52,732 nt of DNA from contig JASFYQ010000086.1 in assembly GCA_045047105.1 (NCBI GenBank), positions 1 through 52,732 of the forward strand. The letters run 5' to 3'. The notes under the pieces are model-generated. The model was not told the DNA's origin. It did not search any database and saw only the letters and a list, made by a program, of their open reading frames with translations. This document shows positions 33,461 to 42,348 of this stretch, one piece after another. This stretch comes from JADGAU01 sp045047105 (GTDB taxonomy: Bacteria > Pseudomonadota > Gammaproteobacteria > GRL18). Every line of letters starts with the position of its first letter. Position 1 is the stretch's first letter. A program made the translations under genes and the position numbers.

Positions 33461-34678
33461 ATGAATGAGCAACAACTAGAAAACTTTTTTGGTAAACTCC
33501 GTGTAACTATCGAGAATAAAGAATTAATAAAATTAGTACTGTCTAATAAAAAGGATAAATCCGCTGATTTAAAAAATATTATGGTAAGCATCGTTAAGTT
33601 AAAAACAGGTAAACTAAAAACAGGTAAGCTAAAAACAGCTTATCGCTTAAACTTTGTTTATCGGCATAATACCAATGATATTACTAAAAATTATGATTTT
33701 ATAGAGGGGCTTAATTTAATTAAACAGGCCTTAAGCAATAATTTTTATAATCTGGATATTTCTGCAAAGACAGAAAACCTCAGCCTTATATCCAGTGCAA
33801 AAGGACAAGTGCGTATAAAAACAACTAAAGCAAAACAAAACACAGAGGCCAGTTTTAATCATAACAGGATAAAAGAACGCTTAATAAAAACAGAGAATAA
33901 TATTTATTTAAGAGAGCTGGGCATAATTAATAATAACTGGATTGTGCGCCATGAAAAAACCGATAAATATCGGCAAATAAACCGTTATATTGAATTATTA
34001 GCACCTTATTTAAAAGATCTGGACTTAACTGAGAATTTTCATATTGTAGATATGGGTTCGGGCAAGGGTTATTTAACTTTTACATTATATGATTATCTAA
34101 CTAATAATCTATCCAAAAGAGTGAATGTAATAGGGGTAGAGTTTAGAGAAAAGCTGGTAGAGAGTTGTAATACTATTGCCCAGAAGTCAAACTTTAAATA
34201 TTTAAAATTTATTAAAGGAACTATTGAAAAGGCTAAACTTGAACAAGTAGATGTATTAATTGCCTTACATGCCTGTGATACTGCCACAGATGAGGCTATT
34301 TTTCGTGGAATAACATCTAATGCATCGCTAATTGTTTGTGCCCCCTGTTGCCATAAGCAAATCAGAAAACAATTTGATGTCAGCAATGAGCTAAGCTATG
34401 TAGTTAGCCATGGCATATTAAAAGAACGGCAGGCAGAAATAATCACCGATAGCCTAAGAGCCTTAATTATGGAATTATTTGGATATAAAACCAAAGTATT
34501 TGAGTTTATATCCACAGAACATACGCCAAAAAATTTAATGATTGTGGGCAAAAAATCAGCTACTACATCCACAACCAATAGCAAAGTAGATAAAGCTGCA
34601 ATCCTTAATAAAATAGCCGCTATAAAAAGTGTTTATGGGATTAAAAAACATTATTTAGAAGAGCTTCTGGATATTTAA
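33461..34678 (+). CDS. Class I SAM-dependent methyltransferase (Methyltransf_32, METTL25/RRNAD1-like)
   Basis: A 405-residue protein. The SAM-binding motif HIVDMGSGKGYLTF lies at about residue 190, IGVEFREKLVESC follows, and the family hallmark LIALHACDTATDEA then IVCAPCCHKQIRKQ (a cysteine pair that may hold a metal or act in catalysis) is near 265-310. The N-terminal 180 residues are variable and basic, and include an in-frame 15-bp tandem repeat encoding KLKTG units (33592-33639). The substrate is unknown; relatives act on RNA or small molecules. Confidence 0.82.
   Translation: MNEQQLENFFGKLRVTIENKELIKLVLSNKKDKSADLKNIMVSIVKLKTGKLKTGKLKTAYRLNFVYRHNTNDITKNYDFIEGLNLIKQALSNNFYNLDISAKTENLSLISSAKGQVRIKTTKAKQNTEASFNHNRIKERLIKTENNIYLRELGIINNNWIVRHEKTDKYRQINRYIELLAPYLKDLDLTENFHIVDMGSGKGYLTFTLYDYLTNNLSKRVNVIGVEFREKLVESCNTIAQKSNFKYLKFIKGTIEKAKLEQVDVLIALHACDTATDEAIFRGITSNASLIVCAPCCHKQIRKQFDVSNELSYVVSHGILKERQAEIITDSLRALIMELFGYKTKVFEFISTEHTPKNLMIVGKKSATTSTTNSKVDKAAILNKIAAIKSVYGIKKHYLEELLDI
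33592..33639 (+). repeat. In-frame 15-bp tandem repeat encoding KLKTG
   Basis: About three near-identical 15-base copies (core CTAAAAACAGGTAAG) give VKLKTGKLKTGKLKTAY in the N-terminal region of the methyltransferase. Because the unit is a multiple of three, slippage would change length without breaking the frame. Confidence 0.8.
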
Positions 34679-34717
34679 CTAAATTAACTTAAGGTTAAAA
34701 ATTAATTAACAGGTATT

Positions 34718-36094
34718 ATGCTTATGCTTAAAAGTAAGTGGGTCTTTTTTGTTCCCGTTATTATAGCCATTGTGGCTCTTATTGTTTTAAAACAGAATAA
34801 AAAGCAGCCGATTAGAACTCAGGCTAAAGAGCGGGCAACTCATGTACGTATTATTAAGGTTCCCAGTGTGGCGGTTATACCACAGGCAATAGGTTATGGC
34901 ACAGTACAGCCTGCGAGCAATTGGCAAGCTATTTCTCAGGTTCAGGGCAAAGTAATATATAAAGAAATTAACCTTAAAAAGGGCAGTATTTTAGCTGCGG
35001 ATAAACTCTTACTTAAAATTGACCCAACCGATTACCAAATAAGCATTGCTCAGACCCAGGCAGATATTGCTGCCATAGAAGCTCAATTATCTGAGCTGGA
35101 TATTAAGAAAAAAAATACCCGCTTATCACTGGCAATTGAACAACAATCATTAAAACTAATAAAAAAGGAATTGCAGCGACAAAAACAGCTATCCAAAAAA
35201 GGTGGAATTAGCTTTTCAGATGTAGAAAAACAGGAACGTAATTATTTAGCTCAGCAACAAAGTGTACAAAATCAACACAATACTCTAAGCCTTATCCCCA
35301 CCCAAAAAGCGTTATTAGATGCCCAATTATTGCGTCAGCAGGCTCAAATGAAAAGTTTACAGCGCGATTTAGCTAATACTCAGATCAGCCTGCCTTTTTC
35401 AGGGCGAATAGCAGAAGTTAATATTGAGGAGAATCAATATATTCGTGAAGGTGAACTTCTGGCTGTGGTTGATTCACTGGATAAAGCCGAAGTTGAGGTG
35501 CAATTATCCATTGTGGATATGGGTTCTATTTTACATACGGATAAAATAATATCTAAACTAGATAAATTACAATTAAACTTGCCTATTCAGGCCGAAGTTA
35601 TACTGAAACTGGGTAATAATAGTCTGCGTTGGGCAGCTCGATTTGCACGTCTGAGTGATACGCTTGATCCTAAAACACGTACCGTTGGGGTTATTGTAGA
35701 GGTTGATAAACCCTATAGTAATATTCAACCAGGAACAAGGCCTCCACTGGTTAAAGGCTTATTTGTACAAGTAAAATTAACTGGGCAGCTACATGAAAAT
35801 AGTATAATTGTTCCAAACTCTGCATTACATAATGCCAGCCACAATAGTGAGCAAAAAATAGTCTATTTAGTTAATAGGCAGGGGCGGCTGGAGACACGTA
35901 AAGTTAAAATAAAAATTAAGCAAGATGAATATAGTGTGGTGGATAAAAAAGTAGCCGATGTTGGTTTAGAAGAAGGTGAAAAACTTATAATCTCTGATTT
36001 GCTGCCGGCTATAGAAAATATGCTTTTAACTAGTCAGGAAGATAAATTGCTAAGCCAATATATTATCCAGCAAGCGACTAATTCTTATGATTGA
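34718..36094 (+). CDS. RND efflux periplasmic adaptor (membrane fusion protein)
   Basis: A 458-residue HlyD/AcrA-type adaptor. An N-terminal anchor is at about residues 6-24 (WVFFVPVIIAIVALIVL). A lipoyl-like half follows (GKVIYKEINLKKGSILAADKLL), then a coiled-coil hairpin (about 100-205), the second lipoyl half (SLPFSGRIAEVNIEENQYI as read without its first residues) and a beta-barrel region. It would bridge the RND pump to an outer-membrane channel; no TolC-type gene is adjacent. It overlaps the pump gene by 8 bases. Confidence 0.9.
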   Translation: MLMLKSKWVFFVPVIIAIVALIVLKQNKKQPIRTQAKERATHVRIIKVPSVAVIPQAIGYGTVQPASNWQAISQVQGKVIYKEINLKKGSILAADKLLLKIDPTDYQISIAQTQADIAAIEAQLSELDIKKKNTRLSLAIEQQSLKLIKKELQRQKQLSKKGGISFSDVEKQERNYLAQQQSVQNQHNTLSLIPTQKALLDAQLLRQQAQMKSLQRDLANTQISLPFSGRIAEVNIEENQYIREGELLAVVDSLDKAEVEVQLSIVDMGSILHTDKIISKLDKLQLNLPIQAEVILKLGNNSLRWAARFARLSDTLDPKTRTVGVIVEVDKPYSNIQPGTRPPLVKGLFVQVKLTGQLHENSIIVPNSALHNASHNSEQKIVYLVNRQGRLETRKVKIKIKQDEYSVVDKKVADVGLEEGEKLIISDLLPAIENMLLTSQEDKLLSQYIIQQATNSYD

Positions 36095-39000
36095 ATACTT
36101 CACTCGCCACCCTACAGCCGCTAATCTATTGATGTTTTTGCTAATGGTTATTGGCCTGATGGCTGTGCCAAAATTACAGCGTGAAACCTTCCCTGATTTT
36201 GCATCCAAAGAAATAGAGATTCGCATTATTTACCCGGGCGCCAGTAGTGCTGATGTGGAAGAATCTATCTGTATGCGAGTAGAAGATGCACTGGATATTG
36301 TCTCAGACATAGAAGAAGTACGCTGTATTGCTCAGGAGAATGTTGGGACTACCGTAGTTGAAATGGTTGAAGGTGGTGATATCGTGCGTTTTATGGATGA
36401 TATTAAAACAGAAATTGAAGCCATTGATAATTTTCCTGATGACGTGGAATTGCCTATTATTAAAGAACTGGGGCGAACCGATAAAGTAGTTTCTATTGCT
36501 ATTACCGGGCCTATGTCAAATAGTGATTTAAAGCTATATGCTGAGCAGATTAAAACCCGTTTACAGCGTTTAAGTGATATTAAACAGGTTAATGTCTTGG
36601 GCTTTTCTGAACACCAATTGCGGATTGCGGTATCAGAGCAGATGTTACGCAAATACCAACTCACAATGACCGATATCAGTGCAGTGGTCAGTCGCCAAAG
36701 TATTGATCTACCCGCAGGGAATTTAAAAACAAGGGAGCAGGAATTATTGATTCGTTTTACTGACCAACGTAGGAAAATCAGTGAATTAGAATCTTTACTT
36801 GTGGTCAGTTCTATCTCGGGAGCAGAAGTTCGTCTGGGTGATATAGCTAATATCAGTGACCGTTTTGAGCTGGAAGAAGACAAGATTCTTTTTAATGGAC
36901 AACGGGCGGCAGTATTAGAAGTGATTAAAACTAAACAACAAGATACCTTAATTGTTCATCAAAAAGTGGTAGATTTTGTAGCAATAGAGCAGCAACAGGC
37001 TGCACCGGGTGTAAAGTTCAGCCTTACCGAAGACCGTTCTTCCAATGTAAAAGATCGCTTGAGCCTATTAATGAAAAATGGCATGCAGGGATTGGTTTTG
37101 GTATTTGTTGTATTATTATTATTTTTCCCTATGCGTTTTGCCTTTTGGGTAGTAATGGGCCTGCCGGCATCTTTTTTAGGTGCTTTGTTTATAATGCAAT
37201 TACTGGGTTTAACTATTAATATGATTACCATGGTAGCGCTTTTAATTGCTATTGGTTTATTAATGGATGATGCAATTGTTATAGCAGAAAATATTGCCAC
37301 CCATCTTCGACGTGGTAAAACGGCTTTAAATGCAGCAATTGATGGAACCAGACAGGTCTCTCCAGGTGTTTTATCTTCTTTTTTAACCACTATTTCGGTA
37401 TTTACTCCGCTGGCTTTTTTATCGGGAAATATGGGGCAGGTATTACAGTTTATTCCCATGGTGTTGATTTTAGTTCTGGCAGTAAGTTTAATTGAAGCCT
37501 TTTTAATTCTGCCTCATCATCTGGCCCATGCTTTGGCTGATCATCAAAAAAATAACAATGATCTGATGACCCGTTTTCGCGATAAAATTGAGAAATACCT
37601 GGAGTATTTTCGAGAAAATATTTTGGGTAAAAGTATTAAATTAGCTATTAACTGGCCCTATTTATTTGTTGGTTTTGTAGTGGCCTTATTTATTTTTAGT
37701 CTGGCTATGCCTATTGCCGGTAAATTAAAATTTAAACCCTTTCCTGATATAGAAGGAGATGTAATTGAAGCACGACTATTATTACCTCAGGGAACTCCTT
37801 TATGGCGTACTGAAGCAGTAGTTGCTCAAATTACTGCGGCTTTAGATAAAGTGGATAAACACTTTTCTCCTATGCAAAAATTAGCAGATAAAAAATTGGT
37901 TAAAAATATTAAAATCCGTTATAACCTTAATCGAGATGCTAATGAAAGTGGAGCCCATCTGGCAACCATTATTGTAGATTTAATTACCGCTGAACAACGT
38001 AATACCAGCCTGGATGATATTATTGCTCTATGGCGTAAGCAAGTAGGTGTTCTTCCTGATATACAGTCCTTAACCTATAAAGAGCCCGTGATAGGCCCTG
38101 GTGGATTAGCACTGGAAATTCGTCTCTTTGGTGCGCAATTACAGCAGTTAAAACAGGCATCTTTGGAATTACAGAACTGGTTAAGTGATTATCAGGGAGT
38201 GATTGATTTATCTGATTCCCTACGCTCAGGTAAAATGGAATTACGTCTACGTCTTCGCCCTGGAACACTGAGTCTGGGAGTAGATGCCAGTACTATTGCA
38301 AGCCAGTTAAGAAGTGCTTTTTTTGGCAGTACTGCACAAGAGATTCAGGTAGGTAATGAGAGTTATGAAATTGATGTACGCCTGGCGGATGCAGATAAAT
38401 CCAGCCTGACTGACCTGTCTAATTTTCGCATTAATACCAATGATGGAGCGCAAATTCCATTAAGTAACCTGGTGGATATTGAGCAAGGTAGAGGTTTTTC
38501 ACGTATTGAACGCATTAATTCCCAACGCAGTGTGACTATTATTGGCGATATTGATCCTCGCTATGCCAACTCACAAGAAGTTATTAATCACACTCAAGCT
38601 GAATTTTTACCTGAATTACTTAAAAAATATCCAGGTATTTATGCTGCAATAGAAGGTGAGTCAAAAGATTCATCTAAAACTGGCTCATCCATGCTTCGTG
38701 GTTTTGGTCTGGGTTTGATTGGTATTTTTATTCTATTAAGCTTTCAATTTAAAAGTTATAAAGAACCCTTTGTGGTGATGTCCATTATTCCATTGGCCCT
38801 AATTGGAGTCATCTGGGGGCATATGCTTATGGGGCTTAATTTAACCATGCCTGGCATTATAGGTTTTGCCTCTCTTGCTGGAATTGTAGTGAATGATTCT
38901 ATTTTATTAGTAGAGTTTATAAAGTATAAGCTAGCTGAAGGTTTGAGCATTGAAGAGGCAGCAATTAGTGCCAGTAAAGCTCGTTTTAGAGCGGTATTAA

Positions 39001-39173
39001 TTACTTCAGTAACCACTATAGCAGGGCTTTTTCCTTTATTATTAGAAAAAAGCATGCAGGCCCAAATACTAATCCCCTTAGCTACCAGTATTATTTTTGG
39101 TTTATTTATAACTACCTTTTTAGTTTTATTGGTTGTGCCCGCTCTTTATAGCATTATTGGCAATAAAACTTAG
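36087..39173 (+). CDS. RND-family efflux transporter permease
   Basis: A 1028-residue inner-membrane proton antiporter with the usual two-fold repeat of six helices and a large periplasmic loop each. The opening YFTRHPTAANLLMFLLMVIG is TM1. The TM4 motif is seen in LIAIGLLMDDAIVIAENIA (paired aspartates of the proton relay), and the C-terminal half has ILLSFQFKSY and IPLALIGVIWGHMLMG. The substrate is not predictable. Its start lies inside the adaptor gene, so the two are coupled. Confidence 0.93.
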   Translation: MIEYFTRHPTAANLLMFLLMVIGLMAVPKLQRETFPDFASKEIEIRIIYPGASSADVEESICMRVEDALDIVSDIEEVRCIAQENVGTTVVEMVEGGDIVRFMDDIKTEIEAIDNFPDDVELPIIKELGRTDKVVSIAITGPMSNSDLKLYAEQIKTRLQRLSDIKQVNVLGFSEHQLRIAVSEQMLRKYQLTMTDISAVVSRQSIDLPAGNLKTREQELLIRFTDQRRKISELESLLVVSSISGAEVRLGDIANISDRFELEEDKILFNGQRAAVLEVIKTKQQDTLIVHQKVVDFVAIEQQQAAPGVKFSLTEDRSSNVKDRLSLLMKNGMQGLVLVFVVLLLFFPMRFAFWVVMGLPASFLGALFIMQLLGLTINMITMVALLIAIGLLMDDAIVIAENIATHLRRGKTALNAAIDGTRQVSPGVLSSFLTTISVFTPLAFLSGNMGQVLQFIPMVLILVLAVSLIEAFLILPHHLAHALADHQKNNNDLMTRFRDKIEKYLEYFRENILGKSIKLAINWPYLFVGFVVALFIFSLAMPIAGKLKFKPFPDIEGDVIEARLLLPQGTPLWRTEAVVAQITAALDKVDKHFSPMQKLADKKLVKNIKIRYNLNRDANESGAHLATIIVDLITAEQRNTSLDDIIALWRKQVGVLPDIQSLTYKEPVIGPGGLALEIRLFGAQLQQLKQASLELQNWLSDYQGVIDLSDSLRSGKMELRLRLRPGTLSLGVDASTIASQLRSAFFGSTAQEIQVGNESYEIDVRLADADKSSLTDLSNFRINTNDGAQIPLSNLVDIEQGRGFSRIERINSQRSVTIIGDIDPRYANSQEVINHTQAEFLPELLKKYPGIYAAIEGESKDSSKTGSSMLRGFGLGLIGIFILLSFQFKSYKEPFVVMSIIPLALIGVIWGHMLMGLNLTMPGIIGFASLAGIVVNDSILLVEFIKYKLAEGLSIEEAAISASKARFRAVLITSVTTIAGLFPLLLEKSMQAQILIPLATSIIFGLFITTFLVLLVVPALYSIIGNKT

Positions 39174-39190
39174 GTTGGCAATAAAACTTA
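39157..39190 (+). repeat. 18-bp tandem duplication across the RND stop codon
   Basis: TTGGCAATAAAACTTA occurs at 39157-39172 and again at 39175-39190. The first copy includes the last codons and part of the stop of the RND gene; the second is non-coding. It is one of several short tandem duplications at gene borders in this window. Confidence 0.85.
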
Positions 39191-39200
39191 AAGTTATTAT

Positions 39201-39743
39201 TTAGCTGGCTAACCAGATTTCGGGCTCAATAGTTATGCTTTGACTGGAATCACTTAGCCAGACCAGTCCGTCCTGAATGGTAAATTGTAAACTCATATTT
39301 CGAGATACCAGCTCCTGCATGGCTTTAACATCATCGGCTTTAATATGGTAAATAGATAAGTTTTTTAGCTTGCTTAATTGAGCCTGATTTTGTTTCCACC
39401 AGGTCTGTGATTTTTGGTTCGCATAGGTAAAAATAATCACCTGTTTGGAGCGACCAATAGATTTGCGGATCCGTTTTTCATCAATTTGTCCCAGGCTAAT
39501 CCATTGTTCAATTTCACCGCTGAGATTTTTATTCCATAATTCGGGTTCATCATCCGCACACAAGCCTTTGGTAAAACATAAATGTTCACTTGCAAACAGT
39601 GCAAAGGCTAAAATTCTCACCATCATACGCTGTTCTGTTTCAGAAGGATGACAGGAAATGGTTAAATCATGGTTATTAAAATAGTTTTTATCACAATTAC
39701 TAATATCCAGTTTAAGTTTGTAGATGGTTGCTTTAATTGCCAT
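39201..39743 (-). CDS. YaeQ family protein
   Basis: A 180-residue protein. MAIKATIYKLKLDISNCD at the N-terminus, the core HPSETEQRMMVRILAFALF and WISLGQIDEKRIRKSIGRSK with VIIFTYA are characteristic of YaeQ. Its fold is related to PD-(D/E)XK nucleases, with D and E residues in CADDEPELW. E. coli YaeQ was first described as an RfaH-loss suppressor; its real activity is unsettled. It is transcribed leftwards, convergent with the RND pump gene, and lies 27 bases from the DUF1415 gene on the same strand. Confidence 0.9.
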   Translation of the reverse strand: MAIKATIYKLKLDISNCDKNYFNNHDLTISCHPSETEQRMMVRILAFALFASEHLCFTKGLCADDEPELWNKNLSGEIEQWISLGQIDEKRIRKSIGRSKQVIIFTYANQKSQTWWKQNQAQLSKLKNLSIYHIKADDVKAMQELVSRNMSLQFTIQDGLVWLSDSSQSITIEPEIWLAS

Positions 39744-39770
39744 TCGTTTTTATCTCTTTTACTATTGCTG

Positions 39771-40307
39771 CTATGGTTGCTGCCCAATACAATCGTTTAA
39801 CATTTGTTGCATTTTTTTTACCCCGAGTTTACGACAATAACTTATATTACGTTCGGGAATAAGCTCTGGATTAGAATAACTGAGTAAGGCATTTTCCAAA
39901 CTTTGTTCACGAATAATATGTAACATAGGATAGGGGGAGCGGTTGGTATAATTTGCTGCATCGTCTGCCGGGCTATCAGCAAAACAATAATCGGGATGAA
40001 AACTGGCTAATTGATAAATGCCTTCATAATCCATGGAATGAAGCAATTGCTTGGCTAGATCCAGAAAATACAGATAATCATTAAAATCCTGGCAGAGCCT
40101 GGAAATAATAAACAAAGTAGTTTCTATCTGGGCATCGTTATCTAAATGTTGGCACTCAATTATCAGGTTTTCCAGTGCTTGCTCAACTTCTATGCTCTGA
40201 TCAACAAAAAATCGAATCTTGTCACTATCTCGCTCTTTTTTAGCAAAAGGGCAAATATTATGCGCAATAATAACTTCATCCAGCCATTTTTTTGTTTGAT
40301 TAATCAT
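39771..40307 (-). CDS. DUF1415 domain protein
   Basis: A 178-residue soluble protein. The N-terminal TKKWLDEVIIAHNICPFAKK with its conserved cysteine, and the later YQLASFHPDYCFADSPADDA and SPYPMLHIIRE, are the DUF1415 hallmarks. No function is established for the family. It is upstream of and co-oriented with yaeQ. A divergent 132-base gap separates it from the RNase H-like gene. Confidence 0.9.
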   Translation of the reverse strand: MINQTKKWLDEVIIAHNICPFAKKERDSDKIRFFVDQSIEVEQALENLIIECQHLDNDAQIETTLFIISRLCQDFNDYLYFLDLAKQLLHSMDYEGIYQLASFHPDYCFADSPADDAANYTNRSPYPMLHIIREQSLENALLSYSNPELIPERNISYCRKLGVKKMQQMLNDCIGQQP

Positions 40308-40439
40308 ATAATTATAAATTGTATCCTGGTTAATTTTTGAGCTATAGTATAAAACATCTATTTTTAATTGTAAGTAGTCAGATAGTGGTAAAATATTACG
40401 TTTAAAACCAGATAAAAAATAAACTAAAAAATATAAGCC

Positions 40440-40928
40440 ATGTCTAAAATATTACTATTTACCGATGCCAGTGTTAATCCTCCGTCTAAAATAGGATATG
40501 CAGCCTATCTTGCTATCCCGGATATGGCAGATTATTCAAATTATCAGCAGCTAAGCAGGCAAATAAAGTTAAAGCAATTTAATAATACCTCATCAACAAA
40601 ATTAGAATTACAGGGATTGTTATGGGCTTTAAGCGAGATAAAAAGTATAACGAGTAAAATTATAGTTTATACCGATTGTCAAAATATCATTGGCTTGCAA
40701 CAACGCAGAGAGTCTTTGGAAAAAAATAATTATCATACTAAAAAAGGTAAACTGATTAATAATTTTGAGCTATATCAGGCATTTTTTAAAATTATCGATT
40801 TATTAGATTGTAGTTTTATTAAAGTTCAAGGACATCAGCCATCAAAATACAAGGATCAAATGGATAAGATATTTACCCTGGTTGATAGGGCATCCAGATC
40901 TGCCCTGAAAGAATTACTCAATGATTAA
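40440..40928 (+). CDS. RNase H-like protein
   Basis: A 162-residue protein with an RNase H fold. The first strand LLFTDASVNPPSKIGYAAYL carries the first catalytic aspartate, STKLELQGLLWALSEI the glutamate, and IVYTDCQNI the second aspartate; a late aspartate is in FTLVDRASR. It is similar in size to RNase HI but divergent, so it may act on RNA-DNA hybrids or a related substrate. Its stop overlaps the start of the next frame by 8 bases. Confidence 0.82.
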   Translation: MSKILLFTDASVNPPSKIGYAAYLAIPDMADYSNYQQLSRQIKLKQFNNTSSTKLELQGLLWALSEIKSITSKIIVYTDCQNIIGLQQRRESLEKNNYHTKKGKLINNFELYQAFFKIIDLLDCSFIKVQGHQPSKYKDQMDKIFTLVDRASRSALKELLND

Positions 40929-41348
40929 TTCCAGCCCTGTGGTACTTAAGATATTAGCCGCAATACTCTGGATCTGCGGGGTGATTATTCTTTATTCTAA
41001 AAGTTATACACTATTACTTGATGCACAAAAGCTTGATTCTGATCGCTTATGGATATTGTTAACCGTAGTATCAGGTTTACTTCTAGGGCTTTTAAAATCC
41101 ATTTATTTAAACCTATCTGCATTAAAAACTTAAAACGAATTTATGCTCTAAAACAACCTGAAATTTGGAATTTTTATCGGCCACAATTTTATATCTTTAT
41201 GTTTTTAATGGTTAATCTGGGTATATATCTCTCTCGTATCGCTCAGAGAGATTATCTATTTTTACTTGCTGTAGCTATATTAGATATTAGCATTGCTACG
41301 GCATTGCTACTGAGTAGCGGTTGTTTCTGGAATTATAAAAAAAGTTAA
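40921..41348 (+). pseudogene. Membrane protein split over two frames (frameshift or programmed -1 slippage)
   Basis: One frame (40921-41133) gives two membrane segments and ends LGLLKSIYLNLSALKT. The -1 frame, open through 41348, continues as KIHLFKPICIKNLKRIYAL, then FYRPQFYIFMFLMVNLG and two more hydrophobic segments. Joined at 41091-41097 they make a plausible 142-residue, four-segment protein. The junction T TTA AAA is a canonical -1 slippery heptamer in the right frame. A one-base deletion in the A run, real or from assembly, explains it equally well. The family is not named. Confidence 0.6.
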
Positions 41349-41364
41349 GGCAGAGAATATTTTA

Positions 41365-41496
41365 ATGAAAAAGCTTTTTATTGCTTGTTTGTTGGTATTT
41401 ATATCTGCCTGTACAGAGGATATGAATAAACAAGGCTATCAAATGATGGCAGAAGCAGTATATAAATTACTACAAAAAAGTGGCGCATTATTATAG
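41365..41496 (+). CDS. Very small lipoprotein (43 residues)
   Basis: ATG at 41365 to TAG at 41496. A 15-residue signal peptide with a good lipobox (LVFISAC) places the lipidated cysteine at residue 16, leaving a mature peptide of only 28 residues (CTEDMNKQGYQMMAEAVYKL and onward). It resembles small envelope lipoproteins such as entericidin-type peptides in size only. GAG lies upstream of the start. A perfect stem-loop begins at its stop codon, which supports a real transcript end. Confidence 0.6.
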   Translation: MKKLFIACLLVFISACTEDMNKQGYQMMAEAVYKLLQKSGALL

Positions 41497-41531
41497 CCAG
41501 TATAAAAAATGATATCTTTTATTATACTGGC
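41496..41531 (+). terminator. Stem-loop overlapping the small lipoprotein stop
   Basis: GCCAGTATAA (41496-41505) pairs perfectly with TTATACTGGC (41522-41531). The stem starts at the last base of the lipoprotein stop codon. The following tract is only CTTTAT, so termination may be partial. Confidence 0.6.
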
Positions 41532-41581
41532 TTTATGAATATAATATTATATTATAAGAACAACAGATACGGGAGCTTATT

Positions 41582-42343
41582 GTGCCACTAGTGTTAATTT
41601 TTATTTTATTAGTTATTTTCTCTCTTAACCTTAATGCAAGCGATCTAGGCAAAGAAAAACGTTGGGCCGATCAAGTAGTTGATGCCATTATTGATGGTGA
41701 TGCAGTATGGCTAAACGATGGCAATAATGATTTTCTGGGTATTTATATGGAGGCTGAAGAAAATAAAGGCCAGTCCATTATTGTAATGCATGGTACAGGC
41801 GTTCATCCAAACTGGTCTCAGGTGGTGCAGCCACTACGAGTTGGGCTGGTAGAGCATAATTGGAATACCCTATCTATACAAATGCCTGTTTTAGCTAACG
41901 ATGCAGAGCATAGTGATTATGCTCCCTTATATGATGAAGTTGCACCTCGTATTGATGCTGCGATTAACTATCTTAAGAAAAGTGGTTCACAAAATATTAT
42001 TTTACTTGCTCATAGCCAGGGCTCTACTATGACCGCTTATTATCTTTCTAAATCAAAAGCAGATGTTAAGGCGTTTGTAGCAATAGGGCTTTCGGGTTTG
42101 GGAAAAGACCCTCGTATGAATGCCGCGAAATCATTAGAAAAAATTAACTTGCCCATATTGGATTTATTTGCAATAGATGATTTAGAAAGCATTCTCTCTA
42201 CGTCCAAACTTCGCGCCACAGCAGCTAAAAAAGCAGCTAATAAAAATTATAGCCAAAAACAAATTGCAGGCAATCACTTTTATGATGGCCACGATGAAAA
42301 TCTGTTAGCAACTATAGCAACGTGGTTAGAGCAGTTTAAATAA
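41582..42343 (+). CDS. DUF3530 family alpha/beta-hydrolase-like exported protein
   Basis: A 253-residue protein starting at GTG 41582, preceded by GGGAG. A signal peptide covers about residues 1-20. The fold is alpha/beta-hydrolase-like: IIVMHGTGVHPNWSQV near residue 63, nucleophile elbow LLAHSQGSTMTAYYL near 140, and a final histidine in GNHFYDGHDENLL. DUF3530 proteins have no assigned substrate. It is followed 5 bases later by the thioredoxin-like gene. Confidence 0.85.
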   Translation: MPLVLIFILLVIFSLNLNASDLGKEKRWADQVVDAIIDGDAVWLNDGNNDFLGIYMEAEENKGQSIIVMHGTGVHPNWSQVVQPLRVGLVEHNWNTLSIQMPVLANDAEHSDYAPLYDEVAPRIDAAINYLKKSGSQNIILLAHSQGSTMTAYYLSKSKADVKAFVAIGLSGLGKDPRMNAAKSLEKINLPILDLFAIDDLESILSTSKLRATAAKKAANKNYSQKQIAGNHFYDGHDENLLATIATWLEQFK

Positions 42344-42348
42344 ACTCC

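Noticed and set aside
33461..34678. The methyltransferase as part of the chemosensory adaptation system
   Set aside because: It belongs to the Methyltransf_32 group with the PCCH motif and not to CheR; a TPR-CheR is already present in the cluster.
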